Source of the DNA: CAYPOY01 sp964412395
Lineage (GTDB): Bacteria > Chloroflexota > Anaerolineae > B4-G1
Direction of reading: 5' to 3'
NCBI GenBank assembly: GCA_964412395.1
Contig: CAYPOY010000007.1
Span: forward strand, 1 to 36,114
DNA length: 36,114 nucleotides
The notes under the pieces were generated by a model. The model did not search any database, was not told where the DNA came from, and saw nothing but the letters and a program-made list of their open reading frames with translations. The translations under genes were made by a program, and so were the position numbers. Shown one piece after another: positions 23,287 through 31,866 of this stretch; the first letter of the stretch is position 1, and every line of letters begins with the position of its first letter.

Positions 23287-24954
23287 ATGCGCGTTAGTCT
23301 GATCAACCTGAACCTGGTGGCTCAGGACGCCATCGGGCAGTGTATGTTAAACCAGGTCCGTTTCTTCCGGCGACGGGGCGATGACGTGCAGGTCTACGTA
23401 ATGTACCCACCTCAAGGCACGCCGGAGGATGTCGCGGCATTGACCCACGTGGTCAGTCTGGCCGATCTGGTCGCCCGCCGTGATAAGCATTTTGTTTGCT
23501 CTGATCTATACGTCTATCACTATCCCGGGCGTCATCCGTTGATGGAGAGCATCAAAGGGATAGACCAGGGTGCAGTGATCTTCTACTACCACAACGTCAC
23601 ACCGCCCGAACTATGGGGCACTGAGGTAAAGCGCGACATGCTGCGTAAGGGACAGGAGGGGGTCAGCGAACTGGCTCCCTCCGCCGACCTGATCGTCACC
23701 CCCAGTCCCTTCAATGCGGATCAGTTAGCCGAGGAACACGCCTGCGAACGGGACCGCATCCGGGTGCTGCCCCTGGCCGTGGCCCTGGATCAATTCAGCC
23801 TTGGTCCACCGGACCTGGCGCTGATCCGGCAGTATGCTCTGGAGGGGCGACGGGTGATCCTCTTTGTCGGGCGGATGGCCGGTAACAAGCGGATTGATCT
23901 GCTGGTAGAGGCGCTGCAGACGGTGCAACAGAAGGTACCCAACGGGGTGCTGATGCTGGTCGGCGATGATGGGAGCAACCTGGCCATCCAAAAGACCGCC
24001 GCTCACGCCCGGACTCGTGCTGCCGAACTGGGCGTAGCCGATGATGTGATTTTCACCGGCAGGGTGGACGATCTACCTCCTTATTACCGTCTGGCAGGCG
24101 TCTACGCCACGGCCAGCCTGCACGAAGGGTTCGGTGTGCCGCTCATCGAGGCGATGGCGTCCGGCGTACCGGTCGTGGCCAGCCGGGCCACGGCCCATCC
24201 CTGGGTGATCGGCGAGGCCGGGCTGCTGGCTGAACCGGGCGCTGTGGCCGACCTGGCCGGCAAGATCGTGCGCGTGTTGACCGACGATGACCTGTGTGGC
24301 GAACTGGTGCGCCGCGGATTGTCGCGGGCCCGGGGGTTCTCGCTGGAGCACTACGAGGCCGGGTGGGCTCGCGTCGTCGCCGAGGCCACAGCCTGGCTGC
24401 CCGACCAGCCCTATCCGCGCCCCCGTTCGCTCTCGGCACAACCTGTGGCCCCGGCCTCCAAAGCCGAAGGGGGGAAATGGGCACCGACGGTCCAAGAAGT
24501 GCTCCTTAGCGGTGAACTGGGGCGGCTGGATGCGAGCGCCGACGTGATGATGCGCGACTACGTCGTGCGTTCCAAACTGCCGGTGGTGGGGCCGCTAATT
24601 GCCTGGATCCGGCGTAACCTGACCTCTCACCTGCGTGAGCCTTACGTGGACCCGATGTTCGAGCGGCAGGTGGCGTTCAACCGGCAGGTGGCTCAGATGA
24701 TGTGGCAGGTCGTGGAGCGCATATCGGCGCACATCGAGGCCTCGGAGAGCACGTTGCAAGAGTCAACGCAGAGACATCAAGAACTCGAAGACCGCCTGGG
24801 CCGGACTGAGGCCTGGTTGGGTCTGGTGTCGGCCCAGGTGTCTTTACTGGAAACAGATCATCCGGCTTCTGCGGACCCTGCTCAGTTGGCCAAACTCCGC
24901 CAGCGGATTGAGGAACTGCGCCAGAGGATGACGGTGGAGGAAAAGTCAGAGTGA
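23287..24954 (+). CDS. GT4 glycosyltransferase with C-terminal tether module (block A)
   Basis: A 555-residue GT-B enzyme. The N-terminal half opens VSLINLNLVAQDAIGQCMLN and contains FYYHNVTPPELWG and VTPSPFNADQL. The donor half has ILFVGRMAGNKRIDLLVEAL and the E-x7-E motif in HEGFGVPLIEAMASGVPVV. After residue about 385 a low-complexity link leads to the module YVVRSKLPVVGPLIAWIRRN, then YVDPMFERQVAFN (about 421-459), and a long coiled coil to the end. AAGGAG lies 8 nt before ATG 23287. Paralog of the gene at 34496. Likely a cytoplasmic mannosyl- or related transferase held at the membrane; sugar not known. Confidence 0.92.
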   Translation: MRVSLINLNLVAQDAIGQCMLNQVRFFRRRGDDVQVYVMYPPQGTPEDVAALTHVVSLADLVARRDKHFVCSDLYVYHYPGRHPLMESIKGIDQGAVIFYYHNVTPPELWGTEVKRDMLRKGQEGVSELAPSADLIVTPSPFNADQLAEEHACERDRIRVLPLAVALDQFSLGPPDLALIRQYALEGRRVILFVGRMAGNKRIDLLVEALQTVQQKVPNGVLMLVGDDGSNLAIQKTAAHARTRAAELGVADDVIFTGRVDDLPPYYRLAGVYATASLHEGFGVPLIEAMASGVPVVASRATAHPWVIGEAGLLAEPGAVADLAGKIVRVLTDDDLCGELVRRGLSRARGFSLEHYEAGWARVVAEATAWLPDQPYPRPRSLSAQPVAPASKAEGGKWAPTVQEVLLSGELGRLDASADVMMRDYVVRSKLPVVGPLIAWIRRNLTSHLREPYVDPMFERQVAFNRQVAQMMWQVVERISAHIEASESTLQESTQRHQELEDRLGRTEAWLGLVSAQVSLLETDHPASADPAQLAKLRQRIEELRQRMTVEEKSE

Positions 24955-25123
24955 TCGTCCGGCGTCCAGGTGGCAGGTGACGTTCAATCGGTGAAGTGAT
25001 TGAGACAGAACCAGACCTCCTACGGTGGCACCGGCTAGAGATCGCAAGCGGATGGGCACACATATTGCCTGACTGCAAGTAGGAATTGAGCAGCTTCGCG
25101 AGAGGGGGTGGGTCACGCATTCT

Positions 25124-26770
25124 ATGGGAAGACTGAGAGAAGCCGAAGTCACCCCACATAACCAGCGTGTTGCCTGGGTCGCTCGTGGACTGCTGGTGGC
25201 CCTGTGGCTGGGCCACGTTGTGGTCAATTTCTTTTGGCTGAAGGTGGACACACGGCCTCCTTTCTGGGACACAGCCGGCCACACCATAGCGGCATTGCGT
25301 GTTGCCAGGTTGCCATTTGTGACAGATTTCCCCGCTGCAATCCAGGGTCTGCTCACTGCGGGCTGGTATCCCCCGCTGGTGTACCTGGTTTCCGCACCGC
25401 TAGCACTCCTGTTTTGGCCCACGACCGATGTGCTCCTTGGTGTCAATGCGCTTTTCCTTGGGATTCTGATCCTCTCGACCTATGGCATTGCGTGTGTTTT
25501 CGGAGGGCAAGAAACCGGGCTGTTGGCTGCTTTCATCGTCTCCATGTACCCGATCATCTATGGCCTGGCGCGCCACTACCTGCTCGATGTCCCACTGGTA
25601 GCGATGGTGACGCTGGCGGTCTGGCTGTTGGTCCGCACCGAGGACTTTGGGCGACGTGGCGCGGCCATCGCGTGCGGACTGTCGCTAGGGCTCGGAATGT
25701 TGACCAAGTGGACACTCGCGGTCTTCGTCGGTGGCTCATTTCTGATGGCGGCCGTCCGCGCCCTGAGGGTGCGCTCCAGGCGCAGACTGCTCAACCTGGG
25801 TCTGGCACTGGTCGTGGGCACGGTGGTGGCTGCGCCGTGGTACTTGTACAACCTTCCCTCCTTGCTCAACTTTCTGCGCCTGGTGGGCACCTACGGGCGT
25901 GCAGAGGGCGATCCTGCCGTCGGCTTCCAACAGTTGTGGTCATTTTATCTGCGGGCCTTCGTCAACGATCAAGTTCTGCTACCGTTTGCCCTTTTCTTCG
26001 TGGCGGGCTTGATCTTGTTGCTGACGATGCGCAAGTTTCGGTACAGGACCGCGTTGCTCCTGTGCTGGATTGTTGTACCCTATCTGGCCTTTTCCAACTT
26101 CGGCAACAAGGATATTCGCTTTACCATACCTTACTTGCCAGCGGTGGCAACGATCACTGCACTGGGGCTAGTCCGGCTCCGTCCGCAAGGGCTTAAGATT
26201 GGCCTGATAACACTGCTGGCGCTGTACGCTGTTTTCCAGTTTGTAGGGCTAAGCTGGGGGTTAAGTAGCCGACTGCCTGTTGGCCTGCTGCCTCCCTGGA
26301 TCTCAGTGCGGATCGGATCATCTCGTCTGCACCTGTACGCCGAGGGAGTCCACATCGCATCACCACCACGGGCCGAGGATTGGCAGGCGCAGGCCATGCT
26401 CTGCGATATGATGAGTTCCGGCGAAGTGACTGCGGACGCCGAACCGCTGATGCTCACAGTGTTACCTGACGCGCCCTGCTTTGAGCCAAACGTGTTTGCC
26501 TATTACGCGATGATCAAACGCCTGCCCATTCACGTGCAACGTGTCACGGGCGTCTTTCGGGTGGACGATGCGCGAGCACGGGTTTTAGCCAGCGATTATG
26601 TCGTTGCCAAGACCGGTGACCAGGGGCCAGCATGGTCAGTCCAAGGCGCTGGCCTGTTCACCGAAGAACTGCATGATCCATCCAGCGAACTGGGCCGTCA
26701 GTTTGAGTTGATCGGAGAGTACAATCTGCCGGATGGTTCGGTCGCAGAACTATATCGCCACACGCCGTAG
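25124..26770 (+). CDS. GT39/ArnT-like membrane glycosyltransferase
   Basis: The 548-residue polytopic protein belongs to the GT-C group (PMT/ArnT-like), which takes sugar from a polyprenyl-phosphate donor on the outer face. About ten hydrophobic helices fill residues 17-390. The first outer loop has PPFWDTAGHTIAALR with the Asp expected for catalysis; GLARHYLLDVPLVAMVTLA follows and NKDIRFTIPYLPAV is the late conserved loop. The last 150 residues are soluble and extracytoplasmic. ATG 25124; the 169-nt gap before it has no feature I can name. The first 49 nt of a nearly identical gene copy appear at the right edge (36066). Acceptor unknown. Confidence 0.88.
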   Translation: MGRLREAEVTPHNQRVAWVARGLLVALWLGHVVVNFFWLKVDTRPPFWDTAGHTIAALRVARLPFVTDFPAAIQGLLTAGWYPPLVYLVSAPLALLFWPTTDVLLGVNALFLGILILSTYGIACVFGGQETGLLAAFIVSMYPIIYGLARHYLLDVPLVAMVTLAVWLLVRTEDFGRRGAAIACGLSLGLGMLTKWTLAVFVGGSFLMAAVRALRVRSRRRLLNLGLALVVGTVVAAPWYLYNLPSLLNFLRLVGTYGRAEGDPAVGFQQLWSFYLRAFVNDQVLLPFALFFVAGLILLLTMRKFRYRTALLLCWIVVPYLAFSNFGNKDIRFTIPYLPAVATITALGLVRLRPQGLKIGLITLLALYAVFQFVGLSWGLSSRLPVGLLPPWISVRIGSSRLHLYAEGVHIASPPRAEDWQAQAMLCDMMSSGEVTADAEPLMLTVLPDAPCFEPNVFAYYAMIKRLPIHVQRVTGVFRVDDARARVLASDYVVAKTGDQGPAWSVQGAGLFTEELHDPSSELGRQFELIGEYNLPDGSVAELYRHTP

Positions 26771-26935
26771 GGGGTCAGGGGGTGTACGCCCCCCGGTTGC
26801 ACCGCGGCGCAAGCCGGCATGCGCCAGATGGGGTTGAAGGGTTCAGGGAAAAGTGAAGGCTTAACTGATACTGCAGCGAGTTTCGGAGATTCGTGGCACG
26901 TTGGGGTTTTTGAGTGGTGAAAGCGAGGGAGCGTG
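26771..26935. other. Intergenic gap with a GGGGG/CCCCC hairpin
   Basis: GGGGG-TGTACG-CCCCCC at about 26778-26794 can form a short hairpin right after the GT39-like stop; no T-run follows. No promoter was clear. GAGGGA at 26925-26930 serves the next gene. Confidence 0.4.
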
Positions 26936-29900
26936 GTGAAGACCAAACGTTTACTGGCTGCACTGGGTTTGGGCGTCATCGCGACTCTGGCCTTGCTGTG
27001 GCTGCTAGGTGGCGGGCTACCCACCGCCTATGCTAGCGGCTCTGACGGCACGGCGCTTGACGCTGGTGTGAACGCCAGCGTGACCACCGACATGGACGGC
27101 GAACTTCGCCCTGCTGGCACGGGCTACGACATCGGAGCGGACGAACACTCCCTGTCCTCTTTGTCGCCTGTCTCTGTAGAGGAGCGACTGCTGCTGGCCT
27201 TCTACTACCCCTGGTATGACCTGAACTTCTGGTCCAGCACATTCTTGCTCGACACCCCTCTCTTTCCCTACGATTCTGGCGATCCGGTTGCCATCGCCCG
27301 CCACATAACCTGGACCCAGGATGCGGGGCTCGACGGCTTTATCGTCTCCTGGGCGGGCTGGGAATATTCTACCTATGATAACATCTTATCTCAAGTCCTG
27401 GACGCAATGACCGGCGCCGATCTGCGCGCGACAATATACTTTGAGACGCTGTCTCCATATTTTGATTCGCCCGCCAGGATTATCAGCGAGATCGAATATG
27501 TGCTGGACACCCACAGCGACCACCCCAGCTTCCTCACGCGCGATGGCCGCCCGGTGATCTTCTTGTACGCTGTGGACGGCGTGGCCAAGGGCGATGCCGC
27601 TACACCCTACAAAGCCTGGCAGACGATTGTGAATGAGCTCCACACCGACGGTTACGACCCTTTTTTTATTGCTGATACCCTCGATCCCACCTACCTGAAC
27701 ATCTTTGACGGCCTGCACACCTATTTTGCGCTGCAAGACGTGTCCGTCTACAAGACCACCTCCTGCCAGGTCCACCAGGTTGGCAAGCTATGGGCAGCCA
27801 ACATTTACCCTGGATTCGACGACCGGTTGCTGTGGTGGCGGGACCCCTATCACATATATATCCCGCGCAACGACGGCCAGGTCTACTCAGACACGTTCGC
27901 CGCCGCCCTCCAGTCGGATCCGGATTGGATCGTGGTGACCAGCTTTAACGAGTGGTATGAAAACACGCACATCGAGCCTGGCGTCTTGTACGGCTATGAT
28001 TACCTGTCGCAGACAGCGCGCCTGGCAACCCGGTTTCACGCCTGGCACGTGCTCCCCACAGTCTACGTAGACGCGGCCTACGTCGGGCCGGAAGATGGCT
28101 CGCCCACCTATCCTTACAACACTTTGAACGAAGCGGTGATAGCTGCCAGCAATGGGGCCACCCTGCGCGTGGCCGGCGGCGTCTATACCGGGCCGATCAC
28201 CTTGACCCGGAGCATCACGCTGGAAGGCGGCTACGAGCCGGTCGGCTGGACGCGCGATCCGGTCGCCAACCCAACCATCATCCGGGGTAACGGCAGCGGT
28301 CCGGCCGTGAGAACATGCCCTGGCCCTTGTTCGTCCTCTCCATCCATCGTGTTGGATGGGCTCACCATCACCGGTGGAGATGCGACTGGCGCGGCCCCTT
28401 CGGGGGGCGGCGTACACGTGCAAGACACGTCGCTGATGCTCGTCAACGTTGTGATCATCGGCAATCGCGCACAGGATTACGGCGGCGGGGTCTCCGTCGA
28501 GGGGAATAGCCAGTTGACGATCCAGGCCAGCCACATCTTGAGCAACACGGCCAGCGTCGGCGGAGGGCTGTTTGTGGGCGACGGCTCGCGACTGTGGTTG
28601 ACCAACGCTGTGGTCGCTCGCAACCAGGCCACCGTAGCGGGCGGTGGCCTCTACTCACGACCGGATGCTTCGACCTTTATCGTCAATAGCACGTTGACCG
28701 ACAATGACGCTCGGGGCAACGGCAAGGGCGTCTATGCCTGGCCGCTCTCCTCGCAGACCACTGCAATCACCAACAGCATCGTGTGGGGCAACGGCGACGA
28801 TGACCTGAGATGTCCTGGAAACTGCACTGTGGCCTATTCGGACGTGGCGGGAGGTGTGCCTGGTGCCGGCAACCTGAACGCCGATCCACTGTTCCGCGAC
28901 CCGGCCGGTGGTGACTATCACCTGCGTCCCGACTCACCGGCCATTGACGCAGGAGACCCGGCCGGTGTGCAACCGTCTGGCCCGGCCCCGACCACGGACA
29001 TTGACAGCGAACCCCGTCCTCTGGGATCAGGTGTGGACCTGGGAGCGGATGAGGTTGGGCCTCTTGCCTGGTCCACGATAACCGTGGACAAAGCCTTCGC
29101 CATGCCAGGCGAAGTCCTCAATTACACCATTACGCTCACCAGTACGGGCACCTCTAACAATCTGAGCTTCTCGGTCACCGACATTCTGTCTCTGCTCACC
29201 GACTATGTCCCCGGTTCGTTACGTGCCTCCAGTGGCACGGCCGTTTACCTGCCGGCGGACGGCACCGCGCTTCCACCGCCGGGCGGCACCTTACTTCTGC
29301 CGTGTATCCTCTGGACAGGCACAGTGACACCGGGCCAACCGGCCTACCTGAACTTTGCCGTCACCGTCCGCCACCAGACTACGCTCTACTGCGCCGACAT
29401 CGTCAACGTTGCCCTCATCCAAAGCGACGTCTCTGCCATTGAGCGCAGCGCCATCACCCGGATAAGCGACGGTACGCTCGACTACATCGCCATCCAGGAC
29501 ACGGCCGGGGGCGGCGGGAACAGAGTGGTCCCCCGCACGTTACAGATCGGCGAAGCCCTCACCGTGTACGCCGCCGGGTACGACGGCTGCGACGGTTATT
29601 TCGGCCCCATCTCGGTGACCTGGAAGACGTCGGGCACGCTCGAGTACCAGGGAGGCGTTGGTGACAGTTTTGCCTTTACCCCGACTACGGCAGGGGGCGA
29701 GGGGACTATCGTCGCCGACGACGGCCAGGGTCACACCGACGAGACGGGGCTGATCACCGTCGTGCCCATCCCGCCCCGGATTAACATATCACCCTTGGTT
29801 CTGACCAATACCCAGCCTCTGAACCAACTTGTCACCCAATCGCTGACCATGTCAAACGGAAATGGGCTGACGTTGACGTACGAGGTTGTACCCAACGAGA

Positions 29901-30694
29901 TTGTACCCACCTACACCCAACCGTTTGAGCTGATGTATGAGTGGGACGAGAGTTTCTTCATAGACGCGGACGACTCTTCGGGCTATATTTGGGATTACTA
30001 CTTTGCCCCCGAACAGGTTGACCCCCGGCTTACAGGTGGAGAGGTCAAAGTGACAGAAGTAGAGATCCAGAGCGTTGGCATCAACCTGGCAGACTGGATC
30101 AACTGGGACTGGGAGGTGCATCTGAGCAACCAGGACATCGGCTTGCCGGAAGGGCAGATTTGGGATTCCCGGGTCTCTCCCTGGAGCGGGCACGACCGCA
30201 ACGCCCCCTGTCAGCTCGTATTTACGATTGGCGAGCAGCGGAACGCAAGCTCGTATGTGTACGCAGCCAGCCACAGTTTTGTCACGGGGTCTATGTCCGT
30301 TGTCCCATTCTACAGCCACATAAAACGCAGTCTGTCTACCTCTATGAAGACCACCGATGGCTTACACGCCCAGGTGTTCCTCTGGACTGGCGACCCTCGG
30401 GTGACGATTCAGTTTGATACCGTCCGGCTGACCGTGCGCGGCGTAGTGACCTATACGACGGCCGACTGGTTGACCGTTGATCCTATCTCCGGCACCCTCG
30501 GCCCTGGCGGTAGTCAGGTCCTTACCGTCAGATTTAACTCGAGGGATCAGGATTTCGGCGTGTACCACGCCGCCATCGTCGTCCAGAGCAACGACCCGGA
30601 CAATGCGGTGTCTGTCATTCCCGCGACCTTGACAGTCAGCGGTGGAACCCGGCTCTACTTGCCCTTGCTGATGCGCAACGCAAGCACACCATAA
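26936..30694 (+). CDS. Giant secreted GH99-like, beta-helix, multi-domain surface protein
   Basis: The 1252-residue product is secreted: signal peptide about 1-31 (LAALGLGVIATLALLWLLGG, then AYASG). Residues about 80-365 are a GH99/GH71-like TIM barrel (LLLAFYYPWYD, DGFIVSWAGWE, SFNEWYENTHIEP with candidate acids E339 and E342); GH99 enzymes cleave within alpha-mannans. Residues about 375-705 form a right-handed beta-helix (choice-of-anchor Q type), ending PAIDAGDP and GVDLGADE. Then a DUF11-like domain (about 710-845), further beta-sandwiches, and a tail domain WLTVDPISGTLGPGGSQVLT. The last residues RLYLPLLMRN are a C-terminal signature of secreted Chloroflexota proteins. Start GTG 26936 is 5 nt after GAGGGA (GTG 26933 also possible). 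A stray choice-of-anchor fragment (RPAGTGYDIGADEH) precedes the barrel. Confidence 0.85.
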   Translation: MKTKRLLAALGLGVIATLALLWLLGGGLPTAYASGSDGTALDAGVNASVTTDMDGELRPAGTGYDIGADEHSLSSLSPVSVEERLLLAFYYPWYDLNFWSSTFLLDTPLFPYDSGDPVAIARHITWTQDAGLDGFIVSWAGWEYSTYDNILSQVLDAMTGADLRATIYFETLSPYFDSPARIISEIEYVLDTHSDHPSFLTRDGRPVIFLYAVDGVAKGDAATPYKAWQTIVNELHTDGYDPFFIADTLDPTYLNIFDGLHTYFALQDVSVYKTTSCQVHQVGKLWAANIYPGFDDRLLWWRDPYHIYIPRNDGQVYSDTFAAALQSDPDWIVVTSFNEWYENTHIEPGVLYGYDYLSQTARLATRFHAWHVLPTVYVDAAYVGPEDGSPTYPYNTLNEAVIAASNGATLRVAGGVYTGPITLTRSITLEGGYEPVGWTRDPVANPTIIRGNGSGPAVRTCPGPCSSSPSIVLDGLTITGGDATGAAPSGGGVHVQDTSLMLVNVVIIGNRAQDYGGGVSVEGNSQLTIQASHILSNTASVGGGLFVGDGSRLWLTNAVVARNQATVAGGGLYSRPDASTFIVNSTLTDNDARGNGKGVYAWPLSSQTTAITNSIVWGNGDDDLRCPGNCTVAYSDVAGGVPGAGNLNADPLFRDPAGGDYHLRPDSPAIDAGDPAGVQPSGPAPTTDIDSEPRPLGSGVDLGADEVGPLAWSTITVDKAFAMPGEVLNYTITLTSTGTSNNLSFSVTDILSLLTDYVPGSLRASSGTAVYLPADGTALPPPGGTLLLPCILWTGTVTPGQPAYLNFAVTVRHQTTLYCADIVNVALIQSDVSAIERSAITRISDGTLDYIAIQDTAGGGGNRVVPRTLQIGEALTVYAAGYDGCDGYFGPISVTWKTSGTLEYQGGVGDSFAFTPTTAGGEGTIVADDGQGHTDETGLITVVPIPPRINISPLVLTNTQPLNQLVTQSLTMSNGNGLTLTYEVVPNEIVPTYTQPFELMYEWDESFFIDADDSSGYIWDYYFAPEQVDPRLTGGEVKVTEVEIQSVGINLADWINWDWEVHLSNQDIGLPEGQIWDSRVSPWSGHDRNAPCQLVFTIGEQRNASSYVYAASHSFVTGSMSVVPFYSHIKRSLSTSMKTTDGLHAQVFLWTGDPRVTIQFDTVRLTVRGVVTYTTADWLTVDPISGTLGPGGSQVLTVRFNSRDQDFGVYHAAIVVQSNDPDNAVSVIPATLTVSGGTRLYLPLLMRNASTP

Positions 30695-30701
30695 CTAAAG
30701 G

Positions 30702-30760
30702 CGTAGTGGCGACTTCAGTCGCCCTGGTATCACCTTTGAATGACTAAAGTCATTACTACG
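30702..30760. repeat. Imperfect inverted repeat (CGTAGT...ACTACG)
   Basis: CGTAGTGGCGACTTCAGTC at 30702-30720 pairs with GACTAAAGTCATTACTACG at 30742-30760 (16 of 19 positions). Both arms hold inner GACTNNAGTC palindromes. It looks like an interspersed palindromic element or small non-autonomous element. Its right end abuts the GAGGAG ribosome-binding site of the next gene. Confidence 0.75.
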
Positions 30761-30770
30761 AGGAGCAGAA

Positions 30771-31856
30771 ATGCCAAACAAATCTAACAGTAGCGATACA
30801 ATGAACATTTTCATCACCGGCGGCGCTGGTTTCATCGGCTGTAACCTGGCCGATTATCATCTGAGCCAGGGAGATCGGGTGGTCATCTTTGACAACCTGT
30901 CCCGCAAAGGCACAGACACCAACCTGGCCTGGTTGCAGGAAAGGCACGGCGACCTGTTGGCCTTCACCCTGGGTGACATCCGTGATTTCGATGCCTTGCG
31001 AGGCGCCCTGCCGCCCGACACGGAGCGGGTGTACCACATGGCGGGCCAGGTTGCGGTCACGACCTCTGTCGTAGACCCGCGCGAGGATTTTGAGAGTAAC
31101 GCCCTGGGGACATTCAATGTGCTGGAGGCGGTACGAACCATAGCACCGCAAGCCATCGTCTTCTACGCTTCAACCAACAAAGTGTATGGTGGTATGGAAG
31201 ATGTCGCCATTGTCGAGGACGAAACACGTTATCATTACCGCGGTCTGCCCTTTGGCGTCTCGGAAGAGCAATTGCTTGATTTTCACTCTCCCTATGGCTG
31301 TTCTAAAGGCTGTGGTGATCAATATGTCCGGGATTATGCACGCATCTACGGTTTACGTACAGTTGTATTCCGCCAGTCATGCATCTACGGCACGCGCCAA
31401 TTCGGCGTTAAAGACCAGGGCTGGGTGGCCTATTTTTGCATCGCCGCACGGTTAGGGCGACCCATCACAATCTATGGCACTGGCAAGCAGGTGCGCGATG
31501 TGCTGTGGATTGACGACCTGGTCGCGGCCTACGAGGCCGCGGCGGCGCGGATTGACGTATCGGCGGGACAGATTTACAATATCGGCGGTGGGCCGGGGAA
31601 TACGATGTCAATCTGGGCCGAATTTGGCCCCATGCTGGAAAAGCTGGCTGGGCATCCGATTCCCGTCACGTACTCCGATTGGCGTCCTGGCGACCAATCT
31701 ATCTACGTCAGCGATATCCGCAAAGCGGAACGGGAGTTGGGATGGCGTCCGCTGGTGCCGGTGACAGAGGGCATAGAGCGTCTGTGGGAGTGGGTAGACG
31801 CAAATCCAGATCCGCGAGAACATCCGCATCGCTCTGTACCTATTCTCGTCAAGTAG
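30771..31856 (+). CDS. CDP-paratose 2-epimerase (tyvelose epimerase) family SDR
   Basis: The 361-residue extended SDR enzyme converts CDP-paratose to CDP-tyvelose, a 3,6-dideoxyhexose donor, using NAD. Motifs: GGAGFIG near 17-23, FDNLSRKGTDTNLAWLQ, HMAGQVAVTTSVVDPREDFE, STNKVYG and the catalytic Y175-GCS-K179. FRQSCIYGTRQFGVKDQGWV is highly characteristic of this family. GAGGAG stands 5 nt before ATG 30771; MNIFITGG at 30801 is an alternative. The other paratose genes (rfbF, rfbG, rfbH, rfbS) are not in the window. Function as tyvelose epimerase is likely but a related 2-epimerase cannot be ruled out. Confidence 0.88.
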   Translation: MPNKSNSSDTMNIFITGGAGFIGCNLADYHLSQGDRVVIFDNLSRKGTDTNLAWLQERHGDLLAFTLGDIRDFDALRGALPPDTERVYHMAGQVAVTTSVVDPREDFESNALGTFNVLEAVRTIAPQAIVFYASTNKVYGGMEDVAIVEDETRYHYRGLPFGVSEEQLLDFHSPYGCSKGCGDQYVRDYARIYGLRTVVFRQSCIYGTRQFGVKDQGWVAYFCIAARLGRPITIYGTGKQVRDVLWIDDLVAAYEAAAARIDVSAGQIYNIGGGPGNTMSIWAEFGPMLEKLAGHPIPVTYSDWRPGDQSIYVSDIRKAERELGWRPLVPVTEGIERLWEWVDANPDPREHPHRSVPILVK

Positions 31857-31866
31857 CAGTTGATTG

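Noticed and set aside
24955..25123. Hidden gene or promoter in the gap before the GT39-like gene
   Set aside because: No family-like frame and no convincing -35/-10 pair was seen on either strand.
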